In this document: one piece after another, positions 1 through 8,617 of the stretch
Numbering within the stretch: position 1 is the first letter of the stretch
Layout: every line of letters starts with the position of its first letter
DNA from: Lachnospiraceae bacterium
Lineage (GTDB): Bacteria > Bacillota > Clostridia > Lachnospirales > Lachnospiraceae
Direction of reading: 5' to 3'
Length of the DNA: 37,734 bases
NCBI GenBank assembly: GCA_017465845.1
Contig: JAFTVH010000047.1
Location: 1 to 37,734, forward strand
Translations under genes and position numbers: made by a program
The notes under the pieces: generated by a model
Database searches by the model: none
Seen by the model: the letters and a program-made list of their open reading frames with translations, nothing else
Told to the model about the DNA's origin: nothing

Positions 1-667
1 CCACCAGAGGATGTTTAGCACTTCCCTTGGTAGAATGACTCAGCATAGCGATCACCGGCTTGGGACCAACCAGGGCTCTGAAGCTTCTGGCAGAGGTCTC
101 GGCAATGGCTGCCAGCTCCTCTGCATTGGGATCCTGATTCAGACCACAGTCAGCAAAAATAAAGGTTCCGTTGTCTCCCTGATCCTTAAACTGGGTATCC
201 ATAACAAAGAAAGCAGATACCAGCTTCACGCCGGGAGCAGTTTTCAGGATCTGCAGAGCAGGTCTCAAAGTATCAGCGGTAGAATGGCAGGCACCTGCAA
301 CCATACCGTCAGCATCACCGGCCTTAACCATTACGATACCGAAAGTCAGCCAGTCATTTAAAAGAATCTCTCTGGCTTGTTCCATGGTCATACCTTTTGC
401 TTTTCTGGTTTCATACAGAAGCTCCACATATTCATCCAGCTTGGGAGTTGTCGCAGGATTGATGATGGTCACACCGGTAAGATCGATCTCCAACCATCCG
501 GCACCATCCATAATCTTCTCTTCATTACCAACCATAATGATGTTGGCAATTCCTTCTTCCAAAATTTTAGCTGTTGCTAACAAAGTTCTCTTATCAGTGG
601 TCTCCGGCAGTACAATTGTCTTCTTATCGAATCTTGCACGTTCTTTAATCTTGTCAATATATGACAT
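1..667 (-). CDS. pta: Phosphate acetyltransferase, N-terminal two thirds (cut by window edge)
   Basis: Phosphotransacetylase interconverts acetyl-CoA and acetyl phosphate; with acetate kinase it makes ATP and acetate in the cytoplasm. About 222 residues are visible (family about 330). The reading starts MSYIDKIKERARFDKKTIVL and contains the family stretches VLPETTDKRTL, the ADGMVAGACHSTADTLRPAL core and FADCGLNQDPNAEELA. The C-terminal third, with the remaining active-site residues, lies beyond base 1. I chose the ATG at 667 because AGGAG sits 7 bases upstream; another in-frame ATG at 673 is almost on top of that site. A promoter and a cre-like site lie upstream, which fits carbon control of overflow metabolism. 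Acetate kinase is probably the next gene outside the window (inference). Confidence 0.95.
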   Translation of the reverse strand, partial: MSYIDKIKERARFDKKTIVLPETTDKRTLLATAKILEEGIANIIMVGNEEKIMDGAGWLEIDLTGVTIINPATTPKLDEYVELLYETRKAKGMTMEQAREILLNDWLTFGIVMVKAGDADGMVAGACHSTADTLRPALQILKTAPGVKLVSAFFVMDTQFKDQGDNGTFIFADCGLNQDPNAEELAAIAETSARSFRALVGPKPVIAMLSHSTKGSAKHPLV

Positions 668-827
668 GTCCATTCTCCTTTCCTGCGGGTTCTCCGCTGC
701 GCTCCTCACGCTGTCTTACCTTTTCGTACATATGAATCATCATGCTTTCATTCTTGAATTACAGCATAATGTAATAATTTGCCTCCCTCGTGCATACATT
801 TGGGGCTTAACAAACTGTTCTGTTTGT

Positions 828-856
828 ATTATACTAAATGTAAGTTCAAAGTACAA
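828..856 (-). promoter_or_regulatory. Probable sigma-A promoter of pta
   Basis: On the minus strand a perfect TATAAT (828-833) lies 17 bp from TTGTAC (851-856). The -10 is ideal and the -35 weak, which would suit a promoter helped by an activator. Transcription would start near 821, leaving a 5' leader of about 150 nt before pta. No riboswitch fold was recognised in that leader. Confidence 0.6.
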
Positions 857-935
857 GGTAAAATATGCGTTAAATTGTACATTTTCGGATACAGCTTGTT
901 TTTTATTTAACGAAAAACGCTGATAAATCAATAGG

Positions 936-949
936 TGTAAGCGCTTTCA
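936..949. promoter_or_regulatory. cre site (CcpA operator) upstream of pta
   Basis: TGTAAGCGCTTTCA matches the Gram-positive cre consensus (TGNAANCGNWNNCA) at every fixed position. CcpA is known to activate pta and ackA through upstream cre sites in Bacillus subtilis. This site is centred roughly 120 bp upstream of the predicted pta start, further than in B. subtilis, so a second promoter or a role at the divergent tmcAL is possible. Confidence 0.65.
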
Positions 950-1047
950 AGTGTGTTATTTTTTTCACATGCATTTTTGACACTTTTGAACGTTTTTGCG
1001 TCAACTGCAAACTTTGGATTTCTGCACAAAAAAAGAGAGGATACGAC

Positions 1048-2283
1048 ATGAAAGTCAACGGAATCATAGCTGAATACAATCCCTTCCACAACGGACACAA
1101 ATACCAACTGGAAGCTTCCAGACTGCGCACCGGTGCTGATTTTACCATTGTTGCCATGAGCGGCGATTTTATGCAGCGAGGTACGCCTGCCATCCTGAAC
1201 AAATATGCCCGGGCTGAAATGGCTTTAAAAGGCGGAGCCGACCTGGTACTCGAAATTCCTGCATTCTTCGCCTGCGGCAGTGCAGAATATTTTGCCCACG
1301 GAGCCGTATCCATGCTGGACAAGCTGGGTGTAGTAGACTTTCTATGCTTTGGAAGTGAAAGCGGAGAAATCCAATCTCTTAAACGAATTGCCTGTATTCT
1401 TGCCGAAGAACCGGAAGCTTTCAAGAAACATCTTACAGCAAAGCTTGCCCAGGGACACTCCTTTCCTACCGCCCGTTCCCTTGCTCTGCTGGATTACTGC
1501 CCTTCTTTGGGTGATATCAACAATGTATTTACTTCACCAAACAATATTCTGGGAATCGAATATATGAAAGCATTGATTCGCAGGGACAGCTCTATCACCC
1601 CTTTCACCATTAAGCGTGTGGGCTCTCAATACCATGAAAAAAGACTGGGATACACCCAGCCCTCTGCCCTAGCTCTGCGCCACGCCATTTTCTCCCATGG
1701 CAACCTGGACACCTTAAAAGAGCAGATGCCGGACAATTCTTTCGAGATTCTGAAAGAAACCTGGAAGCATTCACAGCCCATGAAAACAGATGATTTTTCC
1801 GGAGCCCTGCTCTACAAATTAATCACAGAAGAACAAGAGGGTTTTGCTCAATATCTGGACGTCACTCCCGACCTCTCCGATAAGATCAGGAAGGCCCTAT
1901 ACCAATTTACCGACTATGATAGCTTCTGTGACCTTTTAAAAAGCAAAGACCTGACCCACACCCGCATCAGCCGCTGCCTGCTTCACATCCTCCTAAACAT
2001 CACCACTGAGGATATGACCCGGTACAAAGCCCTGGATTATACCCCCTACGCCCGCGTCCTCGCCCTAAAAAAAGACGCCACCCCCTTGCTTTCCGCCATC
2101 AAGGCCAACTCCTCCATCCCCCTTGTCACCAAACTGGCCGACGCCGACAAGCTCCTGGAGCCTCCCGCCCTTGACATGCTCAAAAAAGACATCCGGATCA
2201 GCCACCTATACAACGCCACCGAAGCCACCAAATGCCGCACCCCCATCCGCAACGAGTACCGCACCCCCATCATCGTCCTTTAG
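1048..2283 (+). CDS. tmcAL: tRNA(Met) cytidine acetate ligase (TmcAL, YlbM family)
   Basis: TmcAL activates acetate with ATP and acetylates the wobble cytidine (ac4C34) of elongator tRNA-Met. The 411-residue protein starts MKVNGIIAEYNPFHNGHKYQ; HNGH is the HIGH-like nucleotidyltransferase signature. SGDFMQRGTPAILNKYARAEMAL (residues about 35-57) is the family's second conserved block, followed by ADLVLEIP. Length is normal for the family. The start is supported by GAGAGG 8-9 bases upstream. It diverges from pta, whose pathway makes the acetate that TmcAL consumes. The next gene is convergent, separated by a very long palindrome. No convincing -10 was found: a TTGACA near 977 has no partner. 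Confidence 0.93.
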   Translation: MKVNGIIAEYNPFHNGHKYQLEASRLRTGADFTIVAMSGDFMQRGTPAILNKYARAEMALKGGADLVLEIPAFFACGSAEYFAHGAVSMLDKLGVVDFLCFGSESGEIQSLKRIACILAEEPEAFKKHLTAKLAQGHSFPTARSLALLDYCPSLGDINNVFTSPNNILGIEYMKALIRRDSSITPFTIKRVGSQYHEKRLGYTQPSALALRHAIFSHGNLDTLKEQMPDNSFEILKETWKHSQPMKTDDFSGALLYKLITEEQEGFAQYLDVTPDLSDKIRKALYQFTDYDSFCDLLKSKDLTHTRISRCLLHILLNITTEDMTRYKALDYTPYARVLALKKDATPLLSAIKANSSIPLVTKLADADKLLEPPALDMLKKDIRISHLYNATEATKCRTPIRNEYRTPIIVL

Positions 2284-2387
2284 TCTATTAATATTTTATT
2301 TTTGCCCCGTATATACATCTAACCACGAGCTGCATTACCTTTCGGGCCCCAATCCACAGCTTTAAGAATCAGAGCTGCAAGACTGAG

Positions 2388-2601
2388 TGAAATATGGGTC
2401 CGGTCGCCTGTTGCTTGTGTCGGAAGCACATATGTCTCCAATCATGCACCGTTTAAAAAACACCTGCTCCATATTGTCCGATTATGGCAGACGCAGTCTG
2501 ACAGAAACGAACAATATGAAGCAGGTGTTCTTTTAATCGGTGTGTGATGGAGACATATGCGCTCGCCGACACAAGCAGCAGGCGGCCGGACCCATATTTC
2601 A
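2388..2601. repeat. 214-nt near-perfect palindrome (single long hairpin)
   Basis: Bases 2388-2492 and 2496-2601 are inverted copies of each other, about 100 bp per arm with roughly 85-90 percent identity by eye. The apex is a perfect CAGAC-GCA-GTCTG stem-loop centred at 2494. Most arm differences are transitions that leave a G-U pair on one strand or the other, plus two or three one-base bulges. There is no T-run at either foot and no obvious target-site duplication. It fills the gap between the convergent tmcAL and UPF0210 genes. It could be a folded RNA, a two-way transcription barrier or a MITE-like element. The remaining bases of the gap (2284-2387 and 2602-2619) show nothing else convincing. 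Confidence 0.85.
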
Positions 2602-2619
2602 CGCCGCCCTTGCCCCCTC

Positions 2620-3984
2620 CTAATTCTTAAAACTATGAATCGGTGCCGGAATCCTCCCTCCGCGGTTTACGAAGGCATCGCAGGAGAACTGATTTACAGG
2701 CATGATCGGTGCATATCCGAGCAATCCGCCAAATTCTACAGTCTCGCCCACGCCCTTACCGATCACAGGAATCAAACGAACAGCCGTTGTCTTCTGGTTC
2801 ACCATACCGATAGCCATTTCATCCGCAATGATTCCGGAAATGGTAGTAGCCTTGGTATCTCCCGGAATGGCAATCATGTCCAGTCCTACGGAGCAGACAC
2901 ATGTCATAGCTTCCAGTTTTTCCAGCGTAAGCGCTCCTGCAACTACCGCATCAATCATTCCCTGATCTTCACTGACCGGGATAAATGCGCCGCTCAAACC
3001 GCCTACATAGGAAGACGCCATAACGCCGCCTTTCTTTACCTGGTCATTGAGCAATGCAAGGGCTGCTGTCGTACCGGGTGCACCGGCATATTCCAGACCG
3101 ATCTCGCAAAGGATATCAGCTACACTGTCTCCGATGGCAGGGGTAGGTGCCAGAGAAAGGTCTACGATACCGAAAGGTACATTCAACATCTTGGAGGCTT
3201 CCTGAGCTACCAGCTGACCTACACGTGTTACCTTGAACGCCGTCTTCTTGATGGTCTCACAGAGGACTTCGAAGTTCTCTCCTCTTACCTTTTCCAGAGC
3301 AGTCTTTACGACACCGGGACCGCTGACACCGACATTGATGATCTTATCAGCTTCTGTCACACCGTGGAAAGCACCTGCCATAAAAGGATTGTCATCGGGA
3401 GCGTTACAGAACACTACAAGCTTTGCACATCCGAGGGAATCTGCTTCCTTAGTGTACTCTGCCGTCTGCAGGATCATTTCCCCCATCAGCTTCACAGCAT
3501 CCATATTGATACCTGTCTTCGTAGAGCCAACATTGACAGAACTGCAGACACGCTCTGTAGTGGACAGCGCCAGAGGGATAGACCGGATCAATAATTCATC
3601 TGCCGGTGTCATACCCTTGCTTACCAGTGCAGAATATCCTCCGATAAAGTTTACACCCACTTCCTTTGCCACACTGTCCAGCGTCAGAGCGATGGAGGCG
3701 AAGTCTTCAACAGTCTTACAGGCCGCGCCACCGATCAGCGCGATGGGCGTTACAGAGATTCTCTTATTTACAATGGGGATACCGAATTCTCTGGAAATCT
3801 CCTCACCGGTGCTTACCAGATCCTTGGCTGCCTCATAAATTTTATGATAAATCTTATCATTCAGCTTCTGAAGGTCACTGTCAATACAGTCAAGCAGACT
3901 GATGCCCAGAGTGATGGTACGGACATCCAGATTTTCCTTCTCTATCATTTCATTGGTTTCAATTACTTCATATCTGTTAATCAT
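2620..3984 (-). CDS. UPF0210 / PFL-family protein (DUF711)
   Basis: A 454-residue protein of the widely conserved UPF0210 family, which has a pyruvate-formate-lyase-like fold; its reaction is unknown. Recognisable stretches are [14 protein letters not shown] (about 22-35), the glycine-rich segments [27 protein letters not shown] split around residues 85-110, [17 protein letters not shown], and the C-terminal [14 protein letters not shown], typical of the family. AAGGAG 7 bases upstream of the ATG at 3984 supports the start. It follows the ACT-domain gene with 23 bases between them, a gene pair conserved across Firmicutes, which suggests the ACT protein senses a small molecule for it (inference). 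Confidence 0.93.
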   Translation of the reverse strand: MINRYEVIETNEMIEKENLDVRTITLGISLLDCIDSDLQKLNDKIYHKIYEAAKDLVSTGEEISREFGIPIVNKRISVTPIALIGGAACKTVEDFASIALTLDSVAKEVGVNFIGGYSALVSKGMTPADELLIRSIPLALSTTERVCSSVNVGSTKTGINMDAVKLMGEMILQTAEYTKEADSLGCAKLVVFCNAPDDNPFMAGAFHGVTEADKIINVGVSGPGVVKTALEKVRGENFEVLCETIKKTAFKVTRVGQLVAQEASKMLNVPFGIVDLSLAPTPAIGDSVADILCEIGLEYAGAPGTTAALALLNDQVKKGGVMASSYVGGLSGAFIPVSEDQGMIDAVVAGALTLEKLEAMTCVCSVGLDMIAIPGDTKATTISGIIADEMAIGMVNQKTTAVRLIPVIGKGVGETVEFGGLLGYAPIMPVNQFSCDAFVNRGGRIPAPIHSFKN

Positions 3985-4007
3985 GGACTTTCTCCTTGGC
4001 TTTTCTT

Positions 4008-4280
4008 TTAGATTCTGTGCATCTTATCAAAGATTTCTTCCTTCTGGCACTTGATCACCACGCCGATTTCCTCGCCCAGTGCAGCCAGTTCATCTGCCAT
4101 ATCGCCAAACTGCTTGCTCATACCATTGGTATCCACGATCATCATCATATTAAAATATCCCTGTACGATAGTCTGGGAAATATCAAGGATATTGATTCCG
4201 TTCTCTGCCAGATATGTACATACCTTTGCAATAATGCCTACTGTATCTTTACCTACTACTGTGATAATTGTCTTCTTCAT
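4008..4280 (-). CDS. ACT-domain protein, UPF0237 family
   Basis: A 90-residue protein, nearly all of it one ACT domain (GcvR-like), a fold that usually binds amino acids and regulates a partner. It reads [20 protein letters not shown] with the typical [24 protein letters not shown] strand-helix pattern. The open frame continues 28 codons further upstream, but GGAGG sits just before the ATG at 4280 and the family starts there, so I use the shorter form. It lies directly upstream of UPF0210, as in other Firmicutes, and has its own promoter in the 98-base gap after the MBL-fold gene. Confidence 0.92.
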   Translation of the reverse strand: MKKTIITVVGKDTVGIIAKVCTYLAENGINILDISQTIVQGYFNMMMIVDTNGMSKQFGDMADELAALGEEIGVVIKCQKEEIFDKMHRI

Positions 4281-4335
4281 AATTGCCTCCATTTCATCGC
4301 AGCTTATCTTTGAGTATGACTGCTCTTTCTCGACT

Positions 4336-4364
4336 ATGTTATCAGAACCCTTTCCATTTTGCAA
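4336..4364 (-). promoter_or_regulatory. Probable promoter of the ACT-UPF0210 pair
   Basis: On the minus strand TTGCAA (4359-4364) and TAACAT (4336-4341) are exactly 17 bp apart, and TGA directly before the -10 makes it an extended -10 promoter. It lies in the only sizeable gap of this minus-strand run, so the pair can be made independently of polA-coaE. Confidence 0.5.
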
Positions 4365-4378
4365 GCATTTTCCAAAAA

Positions 4379-5179
4379 CTACGCAATGTTAATCACCTGT
4401 GACACTTCACTGCGTTCTGCCACCTGCATCCTGAAATCGTTGGCGTTATAAGGATTGTCTCCCATGGTAATCTCCATTCTGACCGCCTCATAAGCAAGCT
4501 CCGGCAGATTATTTTCTTTGGACAGATGCCCCAAAATAATAGCCTGCAGCTTATCGTGCAGGATCCTGGAAAGCAGCCTGCCGGAATTTTCATTGGACAA
4601 ATGCCCCCTGTCTCCTAAGATACGCTGCTTCAAATAATAAGGATACGGTCCTACCTGCAGCATATTTACATCGTGATTGGCTTCAATCAGCACTGCATCC
4701 ATTCCGCGAAGGCATTCCACAGTATAGTCATTATAAACTCCAAGGTCGGTACAGATGCCTACTTTTTTGCTGCCATAACCGATACGGTAAGCCACCGGCT
4801 CTGCTGCATCGTGACTGATACGCATGGGATTCACCGTCAAATCCTTAATGACCAGCTTCTTATCTGCTTTCACTTCACAGAAAAGATCTTCATCTATGGA
4901 ACCCAGTCCTTTCGTGGAACGGATTGCATCAATCGTTCCCGCTGTGGCATAAATGGGGATCTCATATTTTCTGGCTAACACCCCGAGACCGCTGATATGA
5001 TCTGCATGCTCATGGGTTATGAGAATCCCATCCAAATCCCCGGCGCTGAGCCCTAAGCTGTTTAATCCGGTTTCTGTTTTTTTACCGCTGATACCTACGT
5101 CCACCAGCAAATGTGTGGCATCTGAACCCACATAGATACAATTGCCGCTGCTTCCGCTGGCGATACTGCACAATCTCAT
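4379..5179 (-). CDS. MBL-fold metallohydrolase, YycJ/WalJ family
   Basis: A 266-residue metallo-beta-lactamase-fold hydrolase. It begins MRLCSIASGSSGNCIYVGSD, the usual opening of the YycJ/WalJ group, and carries the metal site HEHADH (about residues 56-61). Further metal ligands are a histidine in RISHDAAEPVAY, the aspartate of GICTDLG, and histidines in LIEANHDVNML and AIILGHLSKENN. Family members are tied to cell-wall or DNA-processing control in Firmicutes, but the substrate is unsettled. Here there is no walRK nearby; it follows coaE by 3 bases, with GGAGG upstream of the ATG, so it is probably co-transcribed with polA-coaE. Confidence 0.88.
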   Translation of the reverse strand: MRLCSIASGSSGNCIYVGSDATHLLVDVGISGKKTETGLNSLGLSAGDLDGILITHEHADHISGLGVLARKYEIPIYATAGTIDAIRSTKGLGSIDEDLFCEVKADKKLVIKDLTVNPMRISHDAAEPVAYRIGYGSKKVGICTDLGVYNDYTVECLRGMDAVLIEANHDVNMLQVGPYPYYLKQRILGDRGHLSNENSGRLLSRILHDKLQAIILGHLSKENNLPELAYEAVRMEITMGDNPYNANDFRMQVAERSEVSQVINIA

Positions 5180-5182
5180 CTG

Positions 5183-5788
5183 TTATACCCTCCGGGAATA
5201 TGTCTTTAAACGTTCATCTATCTGTCTGAAGCTGTCTTCCAGCACACCACTGTTATCAATCACGAAATCACAGGCCTCGCGGAATGCCTCCTCAGATAAC
5301 TGCTTGTCCATGATCTGTGTGATTTTCTGGGGCGTGTAGCCTCTGTTCGCCTCCAGACGGTTACGGCGGACCTTTTCATCTGCATAAATATACCACATCT
5401 CATCCACAATCTCTTTGTAGCCTGTTTCAATCAAAAGCGCTGCTTCAATGAAAAACAGTTCCACTTCCGGATTCTGTCCGGCCTCCTTCACACGATCCAG
5501 AAGATAATTCTGCACCGCGGGATGCACCAATGCATTTACTTTCAACAAAAGATCTTTTTCCAGAAAAATTCTGGAAGCCATTTTCGCTCTGTCTATGGTA
5601 CCGTCATCCTGAAGGATGCCCGCTCCCATAAGCTCCACGATTTTCTGATAACAAGGCTGCCCGGGAGACTGCACCTCATGGGCCACCTGGTCTGCCAGAT
5701 AAATCTCACATTTATAGTGTTTTTTAATATATTGAAGGATTTCTGATTTACCGGCTCCCACGCCTCCGGTAATACCTATTAATCGCAT
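5183..5788 (-). CDS. coaE: Dephospho-CoA kinase
   Basis: CoaE phosphorylates the ribose 3'-hydroxyl of dephospho-CoA, the last step of coenzyme A synthesis in the cytoplasm. The 201-residue protein opens MRLIGITGGVGAGKSEIL with the P-loop GGVGAGKS, followed by the substrate segment LADQVAHEVQSPGQPCYQKI and the lid region RRNRLEANRGYTPQKITQIM. Length is normal. GGGGAG lies 8 bases before the ATG. It follows polA by 25 bases; a polA-coaE order is common in Firmicutes, so one transcript is likely. Confidence 0.96.
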   Translation of the reverse strand: MRLIGITGGVGAGKSEILQYIKKHYKCEIYLADQVAHEVQSPGQPCYQKIVELMGAGILQDDGTIDRAKMASRIFLEKDLLLKVNALVHPAVQNYLLDRVKEAGQNPEVELFFIEAALLIETGYKEIVDEMWYIYADEKVRRNRLEANRGYTPQKITQIMDKQLSEEAFREACDFVIDNSGVLEDSFRQIDERLKTYSRRV

Positions 5789-5813
5789 AGTACTTTCTCC
5801 CCTTGTATTTTAT

Positions 5814-8594
5814 TTATTTCGCTTCGTACCAGTTATCTCCGGTATGAAGATCTACTTCCAGGCTTACTGCCAGATTCGCTGCAGACTTCATATTTTCTTC
5901 GAGAATCCTGCGCACCTGCTCCTCTTCCTCTTTCACCGTTTCTATCAGCAGTTCATCGTGTACCTGCAGAATCAGTTTGGACTTCAGGCCTGCATCCTTT
6001 AACCCCTTCCATACCCGAATCATAGCTATCTTAATGATATCTGCTGCTGTTCCCTGTATGGGGGAATTCATCGCCACACGCTCTCCAAAGGAACGCTGCA
6101 TGAAATTTGAACTGGAAAGTTCCGGCACAGGACGTCTGCGTCCGAACATAGTCGTCACATAACCCTTTTTCTTGGCATCCGTAACCAGCACATCCAAAAA
6201 TTCCTTCACTTTCGGATACGTGGCAAAATACTGTTCAATGTAAGCCGCTGCTTCCTTTTTACTGATGCTCAGGTCCTGGCTGAGGCCAAAAGAACTGATT
6301 CCGTATACAATACCAAAATTGACCGCTTTGGCATTTCTTCTCTGTAGGTCTGTTACTTCTTCAAAAGGCGTATGGAATACCTTGGAAGCCGTGATCCTGT
6401 GAATGTCCTGATCCATATGGTAAGCTTCAATCAGCTGTTCATCTCCCGACATATGGGCCAACACTCGAAGCTCAATCTGGGAATAGTCAGCATCCATGAA
6501 TTCACATCCCTCTCTGGGCACGAATACCTTACGGATTCTTCTTCCCAGTTCCATTCTCATGGGGATATTCTGCAGATTAGGCTCCGTGGAGCTGATTCGC
6601 CCGGTGGCTGTAATGGTCTGATTGAAATTCGTGTGAATCCTCTTATCCTCTCCTATGAAAGCAGCCAATCCATCCGCATAAGTGGATTTCAATTTGGTAA
6701 GTCCCCTGTATTCCAGGATGTCATTCACAATGGGATGCTCCGGAGCCAGCTTTTCCAGCACTTCCGCTGCTGTAGAATAACCGGTCTTGGTTTTTTTGCC
6801 TCCTGGAAGCTTCATCGTTTCAAAGAGAATTTCGCCCAACTGCTTTGGTGAATTAATATTAAAATTTACACCTGCCTGTTCATGAATGGAATGTTCCAGC
6901 TCCTCAATCCGCGCTACAAGGGCATCACCGTAAGCCTTCAGTTCTTCTCTTCTGACCTCTACGCCTTCTTTCTCCATATCGTAAAGTACCAGGGAAAGCG
7001 GCATTTCAATCTCTCTCATCAGGCTGTCCATACCGGCTGCTGCAAGCTTTTGCTCCAATATACCTGTTGACATACGAGCCACATAAGCTCCGTAACACAG
7101 ATACTGTTCCATCTCTGCAGTCTTCTTCTCCAGTGCTGCTACAGGCGACAATTTGCCGAAAGTTTCCCCATAACCCGGTATCATCAGACCAAGATGCTCT
7201 GATGCAATTGCTTCTATATCATAATCGTTTTTCAGCGGATTCAGAAGATATGCGCCTATCAGGACATCAAAATAGCTTTCCGTACCATCCTGACAAAGGA
7301 AATCATACATCTGCTTCATATCAAAAGCAGCAATAGGTACTTTTTTCGACATCCGCAGAACTGCATCCCGAATCTTGCTTTCTTCTTTCGCTTTCAGGCA
7401 GTACACAAAGGTACCTTCCTCCTCCAAAGAGACCGCCGCTGCCAGTATCCTGCTGCATCTTTGAGATGACTGTGCGCCTTTTCCTACGCTTTCCTTGGAA
7501 GATACACCATCATCTTTCTCTGCCGGAGCCACTCCGCCCATCATAAACTGTTCCAATGTCATCTGCACAGGAACCAGTTCTTCTTCCTCTTCTGCTTCCT
7601 TTTTCTTATCGATCACCAGTCCAAGACCGACTCTGCCTGACGCACGTTCTGTTACCTTAATAAATTCGCCCACGTCTGTGCATACCCGGAAACTCTTTAC
7701 CAACTCGCCCACATCTACCGTCTGGTCTTTGTCAAAACGATTCAGCATATTTTTAAATTCCAGCTGTTTGAACAAAGCATAAGCCTCCGGCGTAAAGAAC
7801 CCTTCTGCTTTGGCAGCATCATAATTCAACTCCACTTCACTGTCGGTTCGAATGGTAGCCAGCACCTTACTCAGTTCTGCAAGATCTTTGTTAGCAATCA
7901 GAGATTCCCTGATGCTCTTTTTGCTGATTTCTTCCACATGGGCATAGAGATTGTCAAGGGAACCATATTCTGTCATAAGAGAAGTCGCAGTCTTCTCCCC
8001 TACTTTCGGTACCCCCGGAATGTTATCAGCCGTATCTCCCATTAATGCCTTCAATTCAATAAACTGAAGCGGCGTCACTTGATAGGCTTCCAGTACATCC
8101 GCCGCATAATAATCTTCAATCTCTGTCTTCCCCATTTTAGTCTTGGGAATCCGGATTTTAATATGCTCTGAAGCAATCTGCAATAAATCTCTGTCTCCGG
8201 ATACCAGGGAAACCTCTATGCCCTTGGCTTCCGCTTTCTTTGCCAGGGTTCCCAGTATATCGTCTGCTTCCAGCCCTGCCTGCTCCATGATGACGATACC
8301 CATGGCTTTCAGAACCTCTTTCATTACCGGTACCTGCTCTCTGAGTTCCTCCGGCATGGCTTTCCTGGTACCTTTATACTCAGCATACATTTCGTGGCGG
8401 AAAGTCGGTGCATGTACATCAAAAGCCACTGCAAGATACTGCGGCTTCTCTTCCTCTAATATTTTAAATAGAATATTCAAAAATCCATACACAGCATTGG
8501 TATGAAGCCCCTGGGCATTGGTCAGCTCAGGCACACCATAAAACGCCCTGTTCAATATACTGTGTCCATCTATCAGAACAAGCTTTTCACTCAT
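5814..8594 (-). CDS. polA: DNA polymerase I
   Basis: PolA fills gaps and removes RNA primers in replication and repair. The 926-residue protein has an N-terminal 5'-nuclease domain (about 1-290; LIDGHSILNRAFYG, GLEADDILGTLA, SGDRDLLQ, GDTADNIPGVPKVGEKTA). The middle domain corresponds to the 3'-5' proofreading exonuclease but lacks the DxE motif, so proofreading is probably lost, as in Bacillus PolA. The polymerase domain carries motif A DADYSQIELR (about 700), motif B RRNAKAVNFGIVYG (about 760) and motif C QVHDELLIE (about 880). A charged, glutamate-rich linker near 330-380 makes it slightly longer than usual. GGAAGGA precedes the ATG. Confidence 0.97.
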   Translation of the reverse strand: MSEKLVLIDGHSILNRAFYGVPELTNAQGLHTNAVYGFLNILFKILEEEKPQYLAVAFDVHAPTFRHEMYAEYKGTRKAMPEELREQVPVMKEVLKAMGIVIMEQAGLEADDILGTLAKKAEAKGIEVSLVSGDRDLLQIASEHIKIRIPKTKMGKTEIEDYYAADVLEAYQVTPLQFIELKALMGDTADNIPGVPKVGEKTATSLMTEYGSLDNLYAHVEEISKKSIRESLIANKDLAELSKVLATIRTDSEVELNYDAAKAEGFFTPEAYALFKQLEFKNMLNRFDKDQTVDVGELVKSFRVCTDVGEFIKVTERASGRVGLGLVIDKKKEAEEEEELVPVQMTLEQFMMGGVAPAEKDDGVSSKESVGKGAQSSQRCSRILAAAVSLEEEGTFVYCLKAKEESKIRDAVLRMSKKVPIAAFDMKQMYDFLCQDGTESYFDVLIGAYLLNPLKNDYDIEAIASEHLGLMIPGYGETFGKLSPVAALEKKTAEMEQYLCYGAYVARMSTGILEQKLAAAGMDSLMREIEMPLSLVLYDMEKEGVEVRREELKAYGDALVARIEELEHSIHEQAGVNFNINSPKQLGEILFETMKLPGGKKTKTGYSTAAEVLEKLAPEHPIVNDILEYRGLTKLKSTYADGLAAFIGEDKRIHTNFNQTITATGRISSTEPNLQNIPMRMELGRRIRKVFVPREGCEFMDADYSQIELRVLAHMSGDEQLIEAYHMDQDIHRITASKVFHTPFEEVTDLQRRNAKAVNFGIVYGISSFGLSQDLSISKKEAAAYIEQYFATYPKVKEFLDVLVTDAKKKGYVTTMFGRRRPVPELSSSNFMQRSFGERVAMNSPIQGTAADIIKIAMIRVWKGLKDAGLKSKLILQVHDELLIETVKEEEEQVRRILEENMKSAANLAVSLEVDLHTGDNWYEAK

Positions 8595-8617
8595 CTATTC
8601 TTCCTTCCTGTCCATTG

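Noticed and set aside
384-923. A 179-codon plus-strand reading frame
   Set aside because: It is antisense to pta and its promoter region; the pta protein is unmistakable.
740-931. Short reading frames in the pta leader, including one of about 29 codons overlapping the pta start
   Set aside because: No good ribosome binding site and no recognisable peptide; a chance frame in a 150-nt leader is more likely.
970-1047. TTGACA near 977 as the tmcAL promoter
   Set aside because: No acceptable -10 box at 16-19 bp, so the tmcAL start of transcription is left open.
2284-2619. The long palindrome as an ordinary bidirectional terminator
   Set aside because: Arms of about 100 bp and no T-run at either foot do not fit; it is kept as an unexplained element.
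2557-3594. A 345-codon plus-strand reading frame
   Set aside because: It lies opposite the clear UPF0210 gene, has no ribosome binding site and is of odd composition.
4379-5179. Assigning the MBL-fold gene to a WalRK two-component operon
   Set aside because: No walR, walK, yycH or yycI is present; only the protein family resembles WalJ.
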